Of a stretch of DNA of 64,000 nucleotides, positions 1 to 12,091 are shown in pieces; the stretch's first letter is position 1; the number at the start of each line of letters is the position of its first letter. Location of the stretch: positions 372,001-436,000 of the forward strand of contig JAQGEQ010000305.1 of the NCBI GenBank assembly GCA_034620365.1, read 5' to 3'. This DNA comes from Pegea sp. RAD2-039 (taxonomy: Eukaryota > Chordata > Thaliacea > Salpida > Salpidae). A program made the translations under genes and the position numbers. Under the pieces are notes generated by a model. It saw only the letters and a program-made list of their open reading frames with translations. It was not told the origin of the DNA and did not search any database.

Positions 1-189
1 CATCTCATATTATTAATTAATATTTTTTGTAATGATTTAAGTGTTTGATTGTCATACAAACATTCACAAAAATAAAATGCAGATTTATAGTTTCAAATCT
101 TCACAAAAGCATATTAATTTATTGAAAAACAAATTTGGTCTTTGTCGAAAACTAACGAAAATAAACTCAACACTTTTCATTTTCGTTTA

Positions 190-560
190 GTTTGTCGCAA
201 ATTACGTTTAACGTGGCAGCAAAAGATCTCAAACAAAGAAGTCTTAAGGCGCATCGGTCTGACAACAATGTACATCATGCTAATCAAATGCTTCGCTGGC
301 TCGGACAGTATCGCGTAACATCAGCCGTCTCTGCCTTTGCTTTAAACATGCTTACAAGCGCGATATGAGAACGCTTAACATCAATATCTGCACTTTGAAG
401 GATATAGCAGCGAATCGTTCCAAATTGCCCTCTTTAATCCGCAAACAAGTGGAAAATGATGAAGAAAGACCAGCTGCAAAGAAAAGAAAGAAATCCCAAA
501 ATCTTTGTTCTTTTGCATCTCACTGTGTCTTACTTTATTCTTTATGTCATCACTCAAAGC
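190..560 (+). mobile_element. Degenerate LINE ORF2 C-terminus
   Basis: Pieces of the C-terminal end of a LINE reverse-transcriptase polyprotein can be read on the + strand, but only by changing frame. One piece contains NKEVLRRIGL, another contains LRWLGQ, and a third (from about 365) contains KRDMRTLNIN followed by DIAANRSKL and a Lys/Glu-rich end. This order resembles the end of many LINE ORF2 proteins. No continuous ORF, reverse-transcriptase core or target-site duplication is visible, so it is a decayed relic. The order of motifs is seen; the family match is from memory. Confidence 0.5.
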
Positions 561-814
561 ACATCCCGCAGGGCTATTCTCGGCCGAAGAACACCCTTAT
601 TATTCAAAATGCAATTATCTTTGATACCTGGCTTAAACTTAAAAAATATTTCCGTAATTTCTAACTCTGGTTAATAAATTCAGTAAATGCAATTTTTTTC
701 AAGCCAAATGTAGCTGATTTTTTTTTCACTTTGAACAAGACACATCAAAAATAATAATCTCTGATTCAAATAGAATACTACACACAATGAAGCAGAAGCC
801 AAGTTAATCTATGA

Positions 815-1390
815 CTAATTTTCGGTGCACTTTGGTACACGTCTGGCCAAGAACTGTGGTTTTAAGAGTGCTACGGCAGCAGAAAACAGAGATGGTATGA
901 TCAGGAATTCATTTATAGGTGAATTAGCCTCATCGCGCATAAGGCAAAGGTTGTTAGAGCGTGAACCTTTAACATTGGAGGAAGTCTTTAACCAAGCTGT
1001 GACACTGAGGCGGAACAGCCAATGCTCCAGGGGTGGCAGATCGGTTGAAACTGCAGAAAAGGCAGTGAATTCAATGCAACTCAAGGAGGAGGACCTAGCG
1101 GAACGGACAGTAGCGGCCTTGAAAGGAGTTTGTGTAAAATTTGGAGGTATTAAACCTCATGATTGGGACTGATGTCGAACTATTACAAGCGTATGTAAAG
1201 AGAATTTAGTGGTACCCACTATAGATGTAACGAAGAAACAAACACGAAATTGTCCAGTCAAGTGTTGGTTTGTTGGCGGAGAGGACATTATAATCATTCA
1301 TGTGAGGTTCAAATGAGCAATTCAAGAAGAAGAGATCCTACCTCGCAGGTTGAAGAACAAACAGTGTGCTCTTTTCTAAATGATGCTCTT
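815..1390 (+). mobile_element. Ty3/gypsy-type Gag relic
   Basis: An open stretch of about 115 codons (825-1172) contains IGELASSRIRQRLLE and LTLEEVFNQA, a pattern typical of the Gag region of Ty3/gypsy retrotransposons (a short helical domain ending in RQRLLE, then a Gln/Ala helix). About 100 bases downstream, around 1260-1310, a CCHC zinc-knuckle-like string can be read only with a frame change: CWF in one frame, then GHYNHSCE in another. No protease, reverse transcriptase, integrase or LTR follows within the window. It looks like a broken, truncated insertion. Confidence 0.5.
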
Positions 1391-1933
1391 AAATGTTGTT
1401 TGTAAATCTTTTATTATATAAGATAATTTTTTAATATTCTTAGAGAGATTTCAAGATGTAAAAACTTCTTGAAATTTTCACTCGTCTAGTTGGAACTAAT
1501 TTTAAGTTCTACAAATAAAGCTGTTAGTGTCAGAACCAGCGTTTCTCGGAGTTTTTGGGAATGTTAGTGGCTATAGCAAAGAGTTGTATTACCTTCTTAG
1601 TAGTAAAACTTCAAAAGTTTATACTATGTTCCGTTTTTTATCAAAGATCCAGTATAAGTTTGCTGTCGATGTCATCAGGCCACTAACACAACTAATTTAA
1701 TAAACAACCAGCATATCTGGTTCCAATCTCACTTTAAGAATTTGTTAAAATGAATCTATAAAACATCTCGCTCTATAATTATTATAAAATATTCTATATA
1801 ATTGCTTTATGGGTAAAATCAAGTTTAAATATTATTGTGAATTGTTTCATTTATTTTTATCCTATAGAAAGCTTGCGCTTATAACTTGTTCCTTTATATT
1901 AGTAGACGACTAAATATTTTAAGAATCTACATT

Positions 1934-2227
1934 AAAAAACCCGGTAGAAAGGGCCTGTGAGTCTGCTAAAATGACAACACTTCTAGAAGATGCAAAAATC
2001 CAAATCTAAAGTCGGAGTTGGAACCCTGTAGTTAGTTTGTAATTGTACTCAGTGTTGTTCTGGGAGTTTTTGCATCAGTTCTTCTGTTCCGCTGTATAAC
2101 CTGGTTGGTGTATAAACTGGAATACTACTGCATGGACAAAAGCTGGATCTCTATAACTTCTGCCCTGGCACATATATGCTCGCTTATATATATGCATGGC
2201 CGTACTTGGCCGAAGCGGGCCAAAAAC
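1934..2227. repeat. Dispersed ~300-bp repeat, copy 1
   Basis: This stretch is similar along its length to 54772-55075 in the same orientation. Both begin with an A-run followed by CCGGTAGAA-like sequence. They share blocks such as TGACAACACTTCTAG, TGTACTCAGTGT and ACATATATGCTCGC, and end in a GGRCAAAA-like sequence. The copies differ by many substitutions and small indels, so they are old. Neither carries a long ORF. It may be a non-autonomous element or a piece of a larger transposon. Confidence 0.6.
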
Positions 2228-3488
2228 TGATTTCTTTACATGATTGAATTTTTCTGGGTGAGTTGTTTGAGACTTTAGACAACTGAATAGAGCCAGCTGT
2301 TGTTAGCCTAATAGAGATGTGGAATGATTATTTGTCACAACCATTTGTAGAAGAGCTGATGTAGCAAAAATTTAGTTTCTAAATATCGCCAAAAAATTGC
2401 TGCTTCTAACTTTTCAGTAACTACTTCATGAAGTTACCGTTTTCAAAAACTTAGACATTATTGAAAATAAAGAAACTGATGTTTGCTTAATAAAACAATA
2501 TTTGAATAATAAACATAAAGTAGAAAGTCAATTTATATTTTTTATTGCATTTATTTTTCATAAATTTTAAAGTTTTCAAATACAAGACACCTGATTCTAA
2601 AATTCAAAATAAATAAATATTAAATACTTTTGCTTTCATTACACTAACAACATAAATAAATCAAATACTGTCATATAAAACTGCTAGAAGTCGTGTTTTT
2701 TAAACAATATTTAGTTTTACTTTACTTTAATGTTACTTACTTGGACTATAATTTGGCTTCCAATTTTACTGAGCTTTTAAAAAGTTCAACTAATTTGTCA
2801 ATGTCACAGTAAAACTGCTTTGTGGTCTTTTTTAAAAACGTGGAAGCATTAAGAGATGGCTCAGATCAAATACTTCAGTAGTGAAAAAGCTTTTCATCAG
2901 CAAATTTATTTAAGGTTTTTAAAACAATTGAATTTACAATTTTTTTATTTCATCATCATTTTGCTGATTAAGAATACCACAACTTAGTTTTGTAATTGAA
3001 TTGTTACAAAAATAGAAAATCGTTCTTTGATGCTTATAGGCTTTATATCTCTTTGATGAAATAATCTTTTAATACCTCTAAAAAATTTGTATCTGTCTGA
3101 CATAGAATACAAAACTTAATTTTTATCACTAAATTAAAATATTTTTAATAAAAAGCTTTTTTTTTTAGCTTTTCAGCATTTTGAGTAGAACATTCTGAAA
3201 GTCGAATATCAAAACAAATTTCAGTATTTAGTTTCTTTATTAACTTTATTAATATTTGTCCGATTATCAAAATAATAAGGCAAAAATCTGACAAATAATT
3301 TTCTGCTTAAAGTTCATCAACTAAATCTTAATTGTAAATTTTAGAACAAAAATGAACATTTTGTTGCAACAAATCTAAAAGTAGAACAAAAATTGACATT
3401 TGAGAGGTTTCTATTAATGAGATTATGTATAAACATGAAAATAGAAAAGTTCCCACTAAAACCAGTCAACACCCATTTAATTAACTTA
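2228..3488. other. AT-rich spacer, nothing recognised
   Basis: I see no convincing ORF, splice-bounded exon or repeat here. The stretch ends at the stop codon of the minus-strand UCHL5 gene, so its right end probably includes that gene's 3' UTR. Confidence 0.5.
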
Positions 3489-5238
3489 TTATTTTGAAGA
3501 AGATTTCAGTCTGTTAGCTTGAATCTTTTTTGCTTCTTCTACCAGTCCTACTAATTCATTTCTATCAGCAAGGACTTGAATCATCTCAATGATGAAAGGA
3601 AGATAATTGTGTTTACGACGGATGTTCTCGATTTCGTAGCCACGCCTTTTATCACCTTCTAACTGTAAACGTTGATCAAGAACTGCAATCTCTGAACGTA
3701 GCATTTCAATTCGTAGAAATTTGTCTGAAAAGTTCAACTGAGTTGACTTGCTAGTAGTGATAAGTAAACAAGCAAGTCGACTTTAAGTTGCTCGAAGTAA
3801 GATAATACAAGATATAAAAAAAACTCTACAGACAAATATAAAGAGAGAAAATAGATCGAAAAAGTTCTTTGCGCTGTTTAATCAAGTTCAAATGTTGAAC
3901 ATCTACCTTGAAACTTGTTCAACTCAAATTCTGTCACTTTTTAAATAATAAATTTCGTATTACACTTACCTTGACCATTTTCATTTTGTAGTGTTTCTAT
4001 TTGTTGGTTTAAATCTTTAAGTTTTCCTTCAATAATTGTTTTTTGATCTCCAATCAAAGCAAGGAGATTGAAACTAAGCTCTCCTATTCCATATTTTGCA
4101 ATTCGTTGTTCAATCACTGTTCTGTTGATCACAAAAGCTGTTTAGTTGATGAAGTCATCTTGTAGTTTAATTACAAAATCAATTCTATTACAAGATAGCA
4201 AAAGAACGCCCCCCAAAATTAAAACCAATGACATTCACATCAATTTTTTATACTCAAACTCCATCGTATATAAATCAACCGAGAGAGTAAATTATTTGCT
4301 CAAATACAGTTTACAACATTTGTATCAACAAATTTTAATCAATTTTGATTAATAAGTTAAAAATTAAAATTAATAATGAATATAAGTTTAAAAGAATTTC
4401 AAATAAAATAGTAAATTGAAAACCATTTTCTAGAAATTCTCAAAAATCACTAAACACCATCGTTTATACAAAATGTATTATTTGTAAGCTTCTGTTGATA
4501 TTTATTAGAAGGAGAAGTTATTCAACAACTTCACATTTTGCTATTAAATCAGATTCAAGAACAAAATTTACCAAAAGTACAACAGATAAGATGAAGAAGT
4601 TATTTGATTAAAAAGTTTTTATATAAATAAACCCACCTGACAGTAGCAGACCAATTTTCTTTGTTCACTTTTCCATGGTCTATTGGTCCAGTTTTTAAGC
4701 CATCAAGTTCATATAATCGCCCATTAATTGGAACATAAGCAATGAAATGATAATTGTCGGCACTTTTCGGTCCAGTTTGATCAAATTCAAACATCTGTTG
4801 TCGTGAGAAGCTATTGTGAACTTCTTTGATAAGTTTCGAATTGCTGAGACTAACTCCTTTGAGATTGGGACTAAATGTTTTTGTAAAGTCTTTAAAATCT
4901 TGAAGTGTAGAGCCGAGATTAACAGAAGTATCATTTAAGTTTAACAATATACTGATGATTGCTTGAGTTGCACACGCATTACTAATCACTTGTTCAGCAA
5001 AAAATATGTCATTCAACCGACTGTCTTGGACTAGTTGGCCGTCTGATTCTTTTTCATCGATACATTTGAAGAGAAAGATGAAGCCATAAAGAGGATCTAA
5101 CTTTTGGAAGGATTCTTTTTCTAGACTCCACAACTCTTCTACTTGAATACCTTCAACACCAAATCCTTTGATCAATTCAGTGAAGACTCCTGGATCACTT
5201 TCAATCAGACACCACTCGCCAACTGGATTCATCATCAA
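3489..5238 (-). CDS. UCHL5: Ubiquitin C-terminal hydrolase L5 (UCH37)
   Basis: Cysteine-protease deubiquitinase. In known animals it works on the 26S proteasome (through ADRM1/RPN13) and in the INO80 complex. My model has three exons: 5238-4637, 4121-3970 and 3724-3489 (donors GTGGGT and GTAAGT, CAG acceptors). It encodes 329 residues, the same length as a human isoform. Seen: N-terminal GEWCLIESDPGVF, catalytic Cys in NACATQA, the HNSF loop, catalytic His in NYHFIAYVP and Asp in YELDGLK. The C-terminal ULD part keeps IENIRRKHNYLPFI, and the end is Lys-rich like the human tail. Three ATGs (MMM) start the frame; which is used is unknown. The end of exon 1 is fixed by homology, because ATVR must join TVIEQRI, which selects the acceptor at 4122-4123. 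Nothing in the gene is broken. Confidence 0.95.
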
Positions 5239-7787
5239 CTTATTTAATAAATCTGTACAAATCTAAAGCTTTTAGTTACTTTAAATAGTTGGAAATTTTG
5301 AAAAGAAAAAATCAAAAAAATGTTTATTTAACAAATAATGAAAGAACAAAATCAAGAGAAGAAGGAATACAGTTTGCAAAAAAAATTATAATGAAAATAG
5401 AAACATATTTTTAAAGAGAAATAATGCTAGTAATAATAGTTGATTCAATTTTACAACCTAAAGCCAATAAAAAAAGTTAACAGTTTATTAATTAGTAATA
5501 TATATTATATAATTAATAATTAAAACTAGTAGAATTTAACTAAATGTAATAACTGAATTTATTATAGTTTCATTGTATAGACTTGAAAAAGCTTTTTAAA
5601 TGATTTAAAATTTAAAAGCAAATGTCAAAGGTCTTATATAATTAAATTAGAAAGAAAAATCATCAACAAAAAAATAAAGGCCTAACTCCAACCAAGACCA
5701 TAAAAATAAGATGCACCCAAGCTTGTTGAGGAGTAAAATTAAAACCAAGATGATGACAATATAAAATTATATTTTATACAAATTTATAAAACCAACTGAT
5801 GAAAAATTCATAAAACTTCATAAATAATGTAAGAAAGAATGTTTTCAAAGAAAAGAAAATCAAAAGTTTGTGCGACAATTACTTTCAGTCTTATTGCTAT
5901 TATTACAACATCTCATGAATACCATTGATTATCAAGTAAAGAATTTGTAGGTTATTCAACTATTTAATCAACAAAATTTATAAAAAATATTCTCTGATAT
6001 TAACTAACCAATAGCAGTTATAGAATTTATAATTAGTAAGATAGTAGATAATAAAACAAATGATGCAAATAATAATAAGATAATAGTTTTGTAAACTTTA
6101 TAGAGGGTAAAAATTGTAAATATATCAATTTTAAATTAATAAATACTTTGCATAAATAAAATTCATTTTTTAGAAAATCGTCAAAAAATATAAATAAAAA
6201 ACACATAATTATATAAACAAAACATTACAATAATTAAATAAAAAGACAACAAAAGTAATTTATTTAAGAATTTAAACAATATGAAATAGTTCTAAAAATA
6301 TGTTATTAATTGTTTACAAAATAAATTCAGAATTAGAATACAAATAACATTTAGTTTCATAACACTTGATTCAAAAACTATTTTAATACAATATAATCTG
6401 AAGTATGAAAATATATTTCATAATTGAAATTTATAAATTTTATCCAAATATATACAAACGTGAAAAATACTTATCATTACTTTATTTGCCAGATTTCGTG
6501 AATACTTTGAATATAAAGCTAGACATAACAGAAGAGAAACTTTAAACATTTAAAAATGACAATCTTGGTTTGAACCGAATAGATTTTAATACAAATCCTG
6601 TATAGACAATTTGGCTAAATAGAATATTGTCTTCAATAAAAAAGTAAAAGGTTTTCTATAGCTTTATAGCCTTACATAATTTTCAAACAAAGCTTTTGAA
6701 AATTAAAAATGTATTTCCTCTAACTTTGATATTTGTTAGATGATAAACACTTTTAGAAACTTTTTTTCCAAAATAAAGCAAATTAAAATAAAAGCAAAAC
6801 CGAGATACAAAATTTAAGTAGTTAGCTTATTAAGTCTTTATAATCCTTATTGCTGCTTGCACATATTCTTTTAGGAGCCCTCATAAGGTCTTGAGGTTGA
6901 AGTATAATCAAGTTGTTTTTTTCTTCAGAGAATAAAAAAATATTGTATTAAATCTTCGAGACTAGGTAAAGTACTGTCTATCTTCTTTCTGTTTCAAACC
7001 AGTCAATGATCCATCAATAAGAATAGTCTATGAAGAAAAAACATTTTCATAAAAAAAGAATGAATACGTTCAAAATATTAGATTGAGTTAGAAGCATCAT
7101 TTTCAGAAGACCAATGTTGATGTTGGCTGCCTGAGAGGCTTCAACTATTCCTAGAAAGAAGTTTCCAAAGATAATTTCCAATCAGTTCTCAGACTTAATT
7201 TATTTAATTCTAGTCTTTTGTGAAAAGGTTCCTAGCCGGAATAGACACAGCTGAATAAAGTCCTTCTTAATAAATTTTTTATTATGTTCGTCTTACTTAA
7301 TCTTGCTGAGAACTTATAACTTTGCTGTTTGGTGATAAGCATCTTCGACCACTTGTTGTTTTTTATGATTCATTTTTCAGAAATTAGACTGCTAATGATT
7401 ATCCATTTAAAGTTAGGCCATATTCGTGAGAGATATCTAATCTTAAATGTTTTTTCTCAAATATAAAAAAAAACCTCACAGCATTAAGTAAATTTTTTGG
7501 TTAATTTCTTAGAACATCTTAGCTAAATAAGAAAAAAAAATGATTTATTACCCATGTTAGGCAGGCAAGTAGAAACTATTTAGGAATTCACCAAATTTGG
7601 AAAAAAACAGCTCAAAGGTTATTACTTCAAATCAACAACAAGATGAAAACAAGAATTTCATCACAAGGTTATAAAAATTTGGGAAAACAGAAATAATTTA
7701 TCTTCTATTTCTGTGATTTGTTATTGTATCAAAAAGCAAGAAAGACTTAAATGGCAACAATACAATATTGCTTTAAACAAATTGCTT
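5239..7787. other. AT-rich spacer
   Basis: A long A/T-rich stretch with no supported gene. Around 6930-7031 on the minus strand a short SH2-like string (SLEDLIQYF) is visible but is interrupted by a stop and a frame change. I treat it as unproven (see the rejected list). The right end borders the 3' end of the CHK1-like kinase gene. Confidence 0.5.
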
Positions 7788-8639
7788 TTAAGAGCTGTCT
7801 CGAGAATAAAAAACAGAAAAATAATTATGTCTTAAAGCTGAGCTTGCAGTTAATCTTTCTTCAGGATCTATCTGCAAAATGCCATTTAGCAAACCATTAG
7901 TCGCTTGATCCAAATTTTTCCACAAAACTTCTTTTTTTTCTCTTTTCTCAAACCATACTTTGTATTCAGCATTGTTTTCAATATCAGGCTTTTTCCAAAG
8001 TTGCTTTCCAGTTAACATGCGAAAAAAGGTGACCCCTGCGGACCACATATCAGCAGGAAATCCTTTCCTCGGCCTGTTGTCGTACACTTCAGGTGCCATG
8101 GTATTTTTTGATCCTCTGCGAGATGTATTACGCTGTTGCTCTCTTGTTTCTATGTAAGATATACCAAAGTCACAAATTTTCAGAACTCTATCTTTGACCA
8201 AAAGATTTCTCAATTTAATGTCAGAATGAATGATTGAATGAGAGTGCAAATAGTGTAATCCTTTTAATAGGTGTTTAAAATACATCTGTACATCGTATTT
8301 TTTTCCAGGGACGGCTGTCTTAAAAATCGTATGTAATTGGTGAGCAAAATCTAAAAGCATATAAAAGGTGTTAGGCGAAATAGAATCCCATAAAAGCAGT
8401 TTTATGATGTTGGGATGATCTAATTCTTCATGAATTAAAACTTCTTTTGTACTTAGCTTTGGATGCTTGCTAACTCTTTTTGCTTGAAATACTTTTAAGG
8501 CTGCTACTTTTTTGGTAATTTTACTTTCAGCGGAATACACTTTGCCAAAACTGCCGCGCCCAATCAGGGGGCCAACTGACCAGTGCTCAAATGTATTCGG
8601 AATATTCTTATTTGTACAACTGTTGCCGGAATCATTCAT
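7788..8639 (-). CDS. CHK1-like Ser/Thr protein kinase, single exon
   Basis: A 283-residue protein that is almost only a kinase domain. Seen: Gly-rich loop GRGSFGKV (27-34), the ATP Lys in VAALK (49), catalytic loop HSDIKLRN (138-145), DFG (157-159), APE (182-184) and DMWSAGV. The C-lobe string EYKVWFEKREK...LWKNLD resembles CHK1 (EYSDWKEKK...PWKKID), so CHK1 is the closest family I can name. Two differences stand out. The HRD motif is HSD (Arg lost, catalytic Asp kept). The CHK1 C-terminal SQ/KA1 regulatory part is absent. The gene has no intron, unlike its neighbours, so a retrocopy origin is possible, but the frame is intact. Whether it acts in a DNA-damage checkpoint cannot be told. Start ATG at 8639 precedes a short polar N-terminus. 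Confidence 0.85.
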   Translation of the reverse strand: MNDSGNSCTNKNIPNTFEHWSVGPLIGRGSFGKVYSAESKITKKVAALKVFQAKRVSKHPKLSTKEVLIHEELDHPNIIKLLLWDSISPNTFYMLLDFAHQLHTIFKTAVPGKKYDVQMYFKHLLKGLHYLHSHSIIHSDIKLRNLLVKDRVLKICDFGISYIETREQQRNTSRRGSKNTMAPEVYDNRPRKGFPADMWSAGVTFFRMLTGKQLWKKPDIENNAEYKVWFEKREKKEVLWKNLDQATNGLLNGILQIDPEERLTASSALRHNYFSVFYSRDSS

Positions 8640-11600
8640 CTAAAAAACAAATATTTTGATATTTAAAGCATTATTTATACACACCCAAGTTACACTGGGA
8701 CAATATTTTTGATCACAAGCTTAAAATTAATCAATATATATAAATCCTATCTGAAAATTGGAAAGGCTTCTGAATCTTCTAAAAACAAACTAATCCTTTT
8801 AAGATAAAAAAAATTTACTGCTGAATAGTTTTTAAATATAAAATTATTTAGGAAGAAAATGAAGTATATAATGAATTAACTTAGTTTATATAAATGAAAA
8901 TTAAATAACAAACTTCACTCTTTACAAAAATATATCAAAATATAAAAAGCAAAAGGTACACAACAGTCATATACTTTCACATAGACGTTTTAAAAACTGT
9001 ATATTACAAAAACTACATTTTAAATGAAGAACTGAGAAGAAACAAAATGAAATAACTTCATTGCTTTAAAAGATATGAATTAATTTCACTTATTACACGA
9101 GACCACAGTTAACATTTTAGAAATTTCTGAAACTATACAACATGTCAATAAAGTTTGGTCTTGTGACCTAAGTTATGTAAATATACTCTTCTTTTGATAA
9201 GTCATATTATAAAACAGTTGTATAAAATGATTAAATAATAGCTATCTTATATAAATAAATCCAAAACAAAGATATAATCTTTGAAAATGTTGTTATCAGA
9301 TGCTAGTAACTATATTTTTTCATTTACTATTTTTTTTATTTTGTATTCAACTTGCACAAAGTCCTTGTATATAAAAACCTTAATTAACTTTTTTTCGGGA
9401 TTGCCTTTCCTATTGAATACAGCTGTTTTTTAAATATAAAGTTGAATATATTAAGTATCATAAAAATTATAGTTTAAAATTGATATAATAAAAAAAACTT
9501 TTGATCTAACAATTTCTTTTAAACTGATTCACAAACAAATTCATATCCAAGCTTACAGCAAAGTTTTGAACAAAATATATAATAATTAAAGAACAATTGA
9601 AGAATAATTAAATCAATAATCTCTACAAGTTTAAGCTAGTTTGTAATAAATCAAAACTTATTTTATATATTAAAAGCCTTTTAAATAAAACAAAAAATAA
9701 CTCAATAAAAACATTTAATTTTAAACTAGAAGTTGTCAAGCTCATTCATATAAAATAGGATTTTAATGATAAGTTCTCTATATATTTTGTTTTATAAAAT
9801 ATTTTCATCTTTTTAAAGAAGTGAAGATAAAGTCTTATGCTATCTTTTTTATCAGACATAATTTATATTTTTTATATAATAATAACATTTATTCATAAAA
9901 TTTTCACTCGAGTTTATTATTACATATTCTTCTACTTTAATAAATCATATTTAAAAATACAAATATGAAATAGCAAATATTAAGATAAATTAAAAACAAA
10001 AATAACTTCCTATAGAATTTATTAATAATTTATAAATAATTTATAAAAATGATAAAAATTTAATAAACCCATGAGATCTTGTCAACGCCTAGACAGTATA
10101 TGAAACAAACAGGCTACTGTGTGTGGGGGGTATTCGTAAAAATTCAGTTTTGTATTCAAATATTATTCTAATTACATGTTGCAGTAAAGATAGTTCATGA
10201 CTTATTTATTCGATGTAAATTGAAATCTTCTATTTCAACGGCATTTAAATACTTTTTCAAAAAAAATATCAAAAAAACTAAGTTCCTCCTGTTCATATTA
10301 GGCTCCAAAGAAGACAGATGAAAATTTTCTAGTTTTTGAAACAAATGTGATGTTCACAATTCTTCTGAAGATCTTTTGTTGTTTCATCATTTGTGTTTCA
10401 TTTGCAAAGCAAAAAATTATATTCTTTTTTCCGATTTCTTGCTTTTAATTTCTTCTTTTCAAATATTCAAATAAATCCTTCACAATAATGTTTGATTTTT
10501 AAAACATTTTTTATCTTGGTATCAAATTTGCTTCAATTAGATTAAATAATTGAAGCAAAAGTGGTTTCAAATCTAATTATTCATTCGCTAGGTAGCTTTT
10601 GTAAGCTTTGTTTTCACGGCCTACAGAGCTACTTCCTCTGTTGCTTGCTCAGCTTCAAGTCTATCTTACAAGAGTTACTTATTACAGTTTGAAGTTTTGC
10701 TATAGCTAAATTTTGAAAAATCAAGTAAAAAGACTTTCAAGGTTTCGGCCACTTCTTAAATCAATCGTTGTGAAACTTAACTTTTTTGCTAATCAGGTAT
10801 CGTTACTAAACTTCATATTTCCCTTTGTTAATAGTCTTGAAAATATAATAAGTTTGAAAGTGAAACAAGCTTTAAAACTGTTCGTGTAAGCAGTTCATTA
10901 TTTTTGAATGTAATAAATCATAATGGAATTTTGTTTTTTCACCAAAATAATATTTACACGAAATATTAATCAAAAGTTGAAATATCTCATAGCTAACTTT
11001 TGCATTTAAAACGTTTTCAGTTTAAGTAATGAAATGGCAGCAGAAAGCTCAAATCAAGGTACAAAATGGCTTTTTTCTAAAATGGTATAGATAAATCATC
11101 TTCTATAAACTTGGCATCTTTGATTGGTTGCTAAGAATGAAAACATAGTTTTTAGGCTATAAATTATTGTCAGTAAATTTTGATCACCTTTCTGATTTAG
11201 TGATAATTATTTTAGAGTTACAAAAACTTTTCTGATTCAAAAATATTTAAGTAATTGAATAGATCTTTGTATCAGACAATTTTCTCAAAATTTTCTTTTA
11301 ATTTGTATCTTAGCTCTTTTTTGTGATCTATAAAAAAGTTTTTACAAAGTTAAAGTTGAAGATTATTTTCAATTTTTTCAATTTCTAAAAATCTTAGAAA
11401 ACTAAAAAAGTAAATGATAGAAATAGAACAGTTTTATTCAAATTAAGTTGAGATCAAAAATTCACGAAATCAATTTGTTAAGTTTCAAGGAAATAGCAAA
11501 ACTATATATTAATAAAATTATTAAAGCTGTGAATTCACTTCTAATAAAAGAAAAGAAACTAAAGAGAAAGAATCGATTACATTTTGATAAACTTGATCCT

Positions 11601-12091
11601 GTTTACTACCTGCGGGTATCTTATTCTGACAACAATAAAAGTTTTCAAATTTTCAAAGTTAAAAAAAGAGTTTTATTTTCAGAAAGTTTTTATAAAATTT
11701 GAATTTCAATTTCGTGAATGAATCAACAATCAAACACATTAAAATAAAGCAGACAAAATGATTGTCACAATTTATTTTTAATTTGTATTTAACTTATTAT
11801 TTATCGTGATGAAAAACTTAAAGATTGTATTTATCCTCTTGACGACTGTGGGAGAAAGAAGTTGATTTGAAAGTTAGCTTACATTTCGTTTTTTGATGTA
11901 AAGTCAGTTTTTAATTTCTCTGTTAAAGTTTATTATTTAGTTTTTGAAATCGAAGTCACATGTGTCAGCGAGTGCTGCTTTTTTCAGGCACCTTTCTTTG
12001 CATGTATTGTGATAAAGTAAAATGAATTTTTTGAGATGATATGATGAGTTAAATGAATTTTTTTTACTTTAGTATATAAATTTTGTAAAAC
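8640..12091. other. AT-rich spacer with weak exon candidates
   Basis: No gene is supported. Two weak signals on the + strand: a first-exon-like MAAESSNQ with a GTACAA donor at 11034-11058, and an 80-codon Lys-rich open frame ending at 11702 that lacks an ATG. Their phases do not join. Around 10080-10130 there is a locally GC-richer patch of unknown nature. The last part holds a decayed LINE-tail-like string just upstream of the receptor gene. Confidence 0.4.
11940..12035 (+). mobile_element. Possible LINE 3'-tail fragment
   Basis: The string runs through GTGTCAGCGAGTGCTGC, CAGGCACC and TGTATTGTGATAAAGTAAA. It follows the same order as the better preserved LINE tails at 19845-20025 and 39868-39960 (GTGTTAGCG..., ...ACCCTC/CACCTC, ...ATTGTAATAAATAAA). 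Similarity is patchy, so this is tentative. Confidence 0.3.

Noticed and set aside
6930-7031. SH2-like string on the minus strand (ILIDGSLTGLKQKED...SLEDLIQYF)
   Set aside because: It needs a frame change and contains a stop, the flanking SH2 motifs (Trp start, FLVR) are not found, and splice sites do not rescue it. At best a decayed relic.
11034-11702. First-exon-like MAAESSNQ and an 80-codon Lys-rich frame downstream
   Set aside because: The phases of the donor and of any acceptor before the second frame do not join, and the second frame has no recognisable motif.
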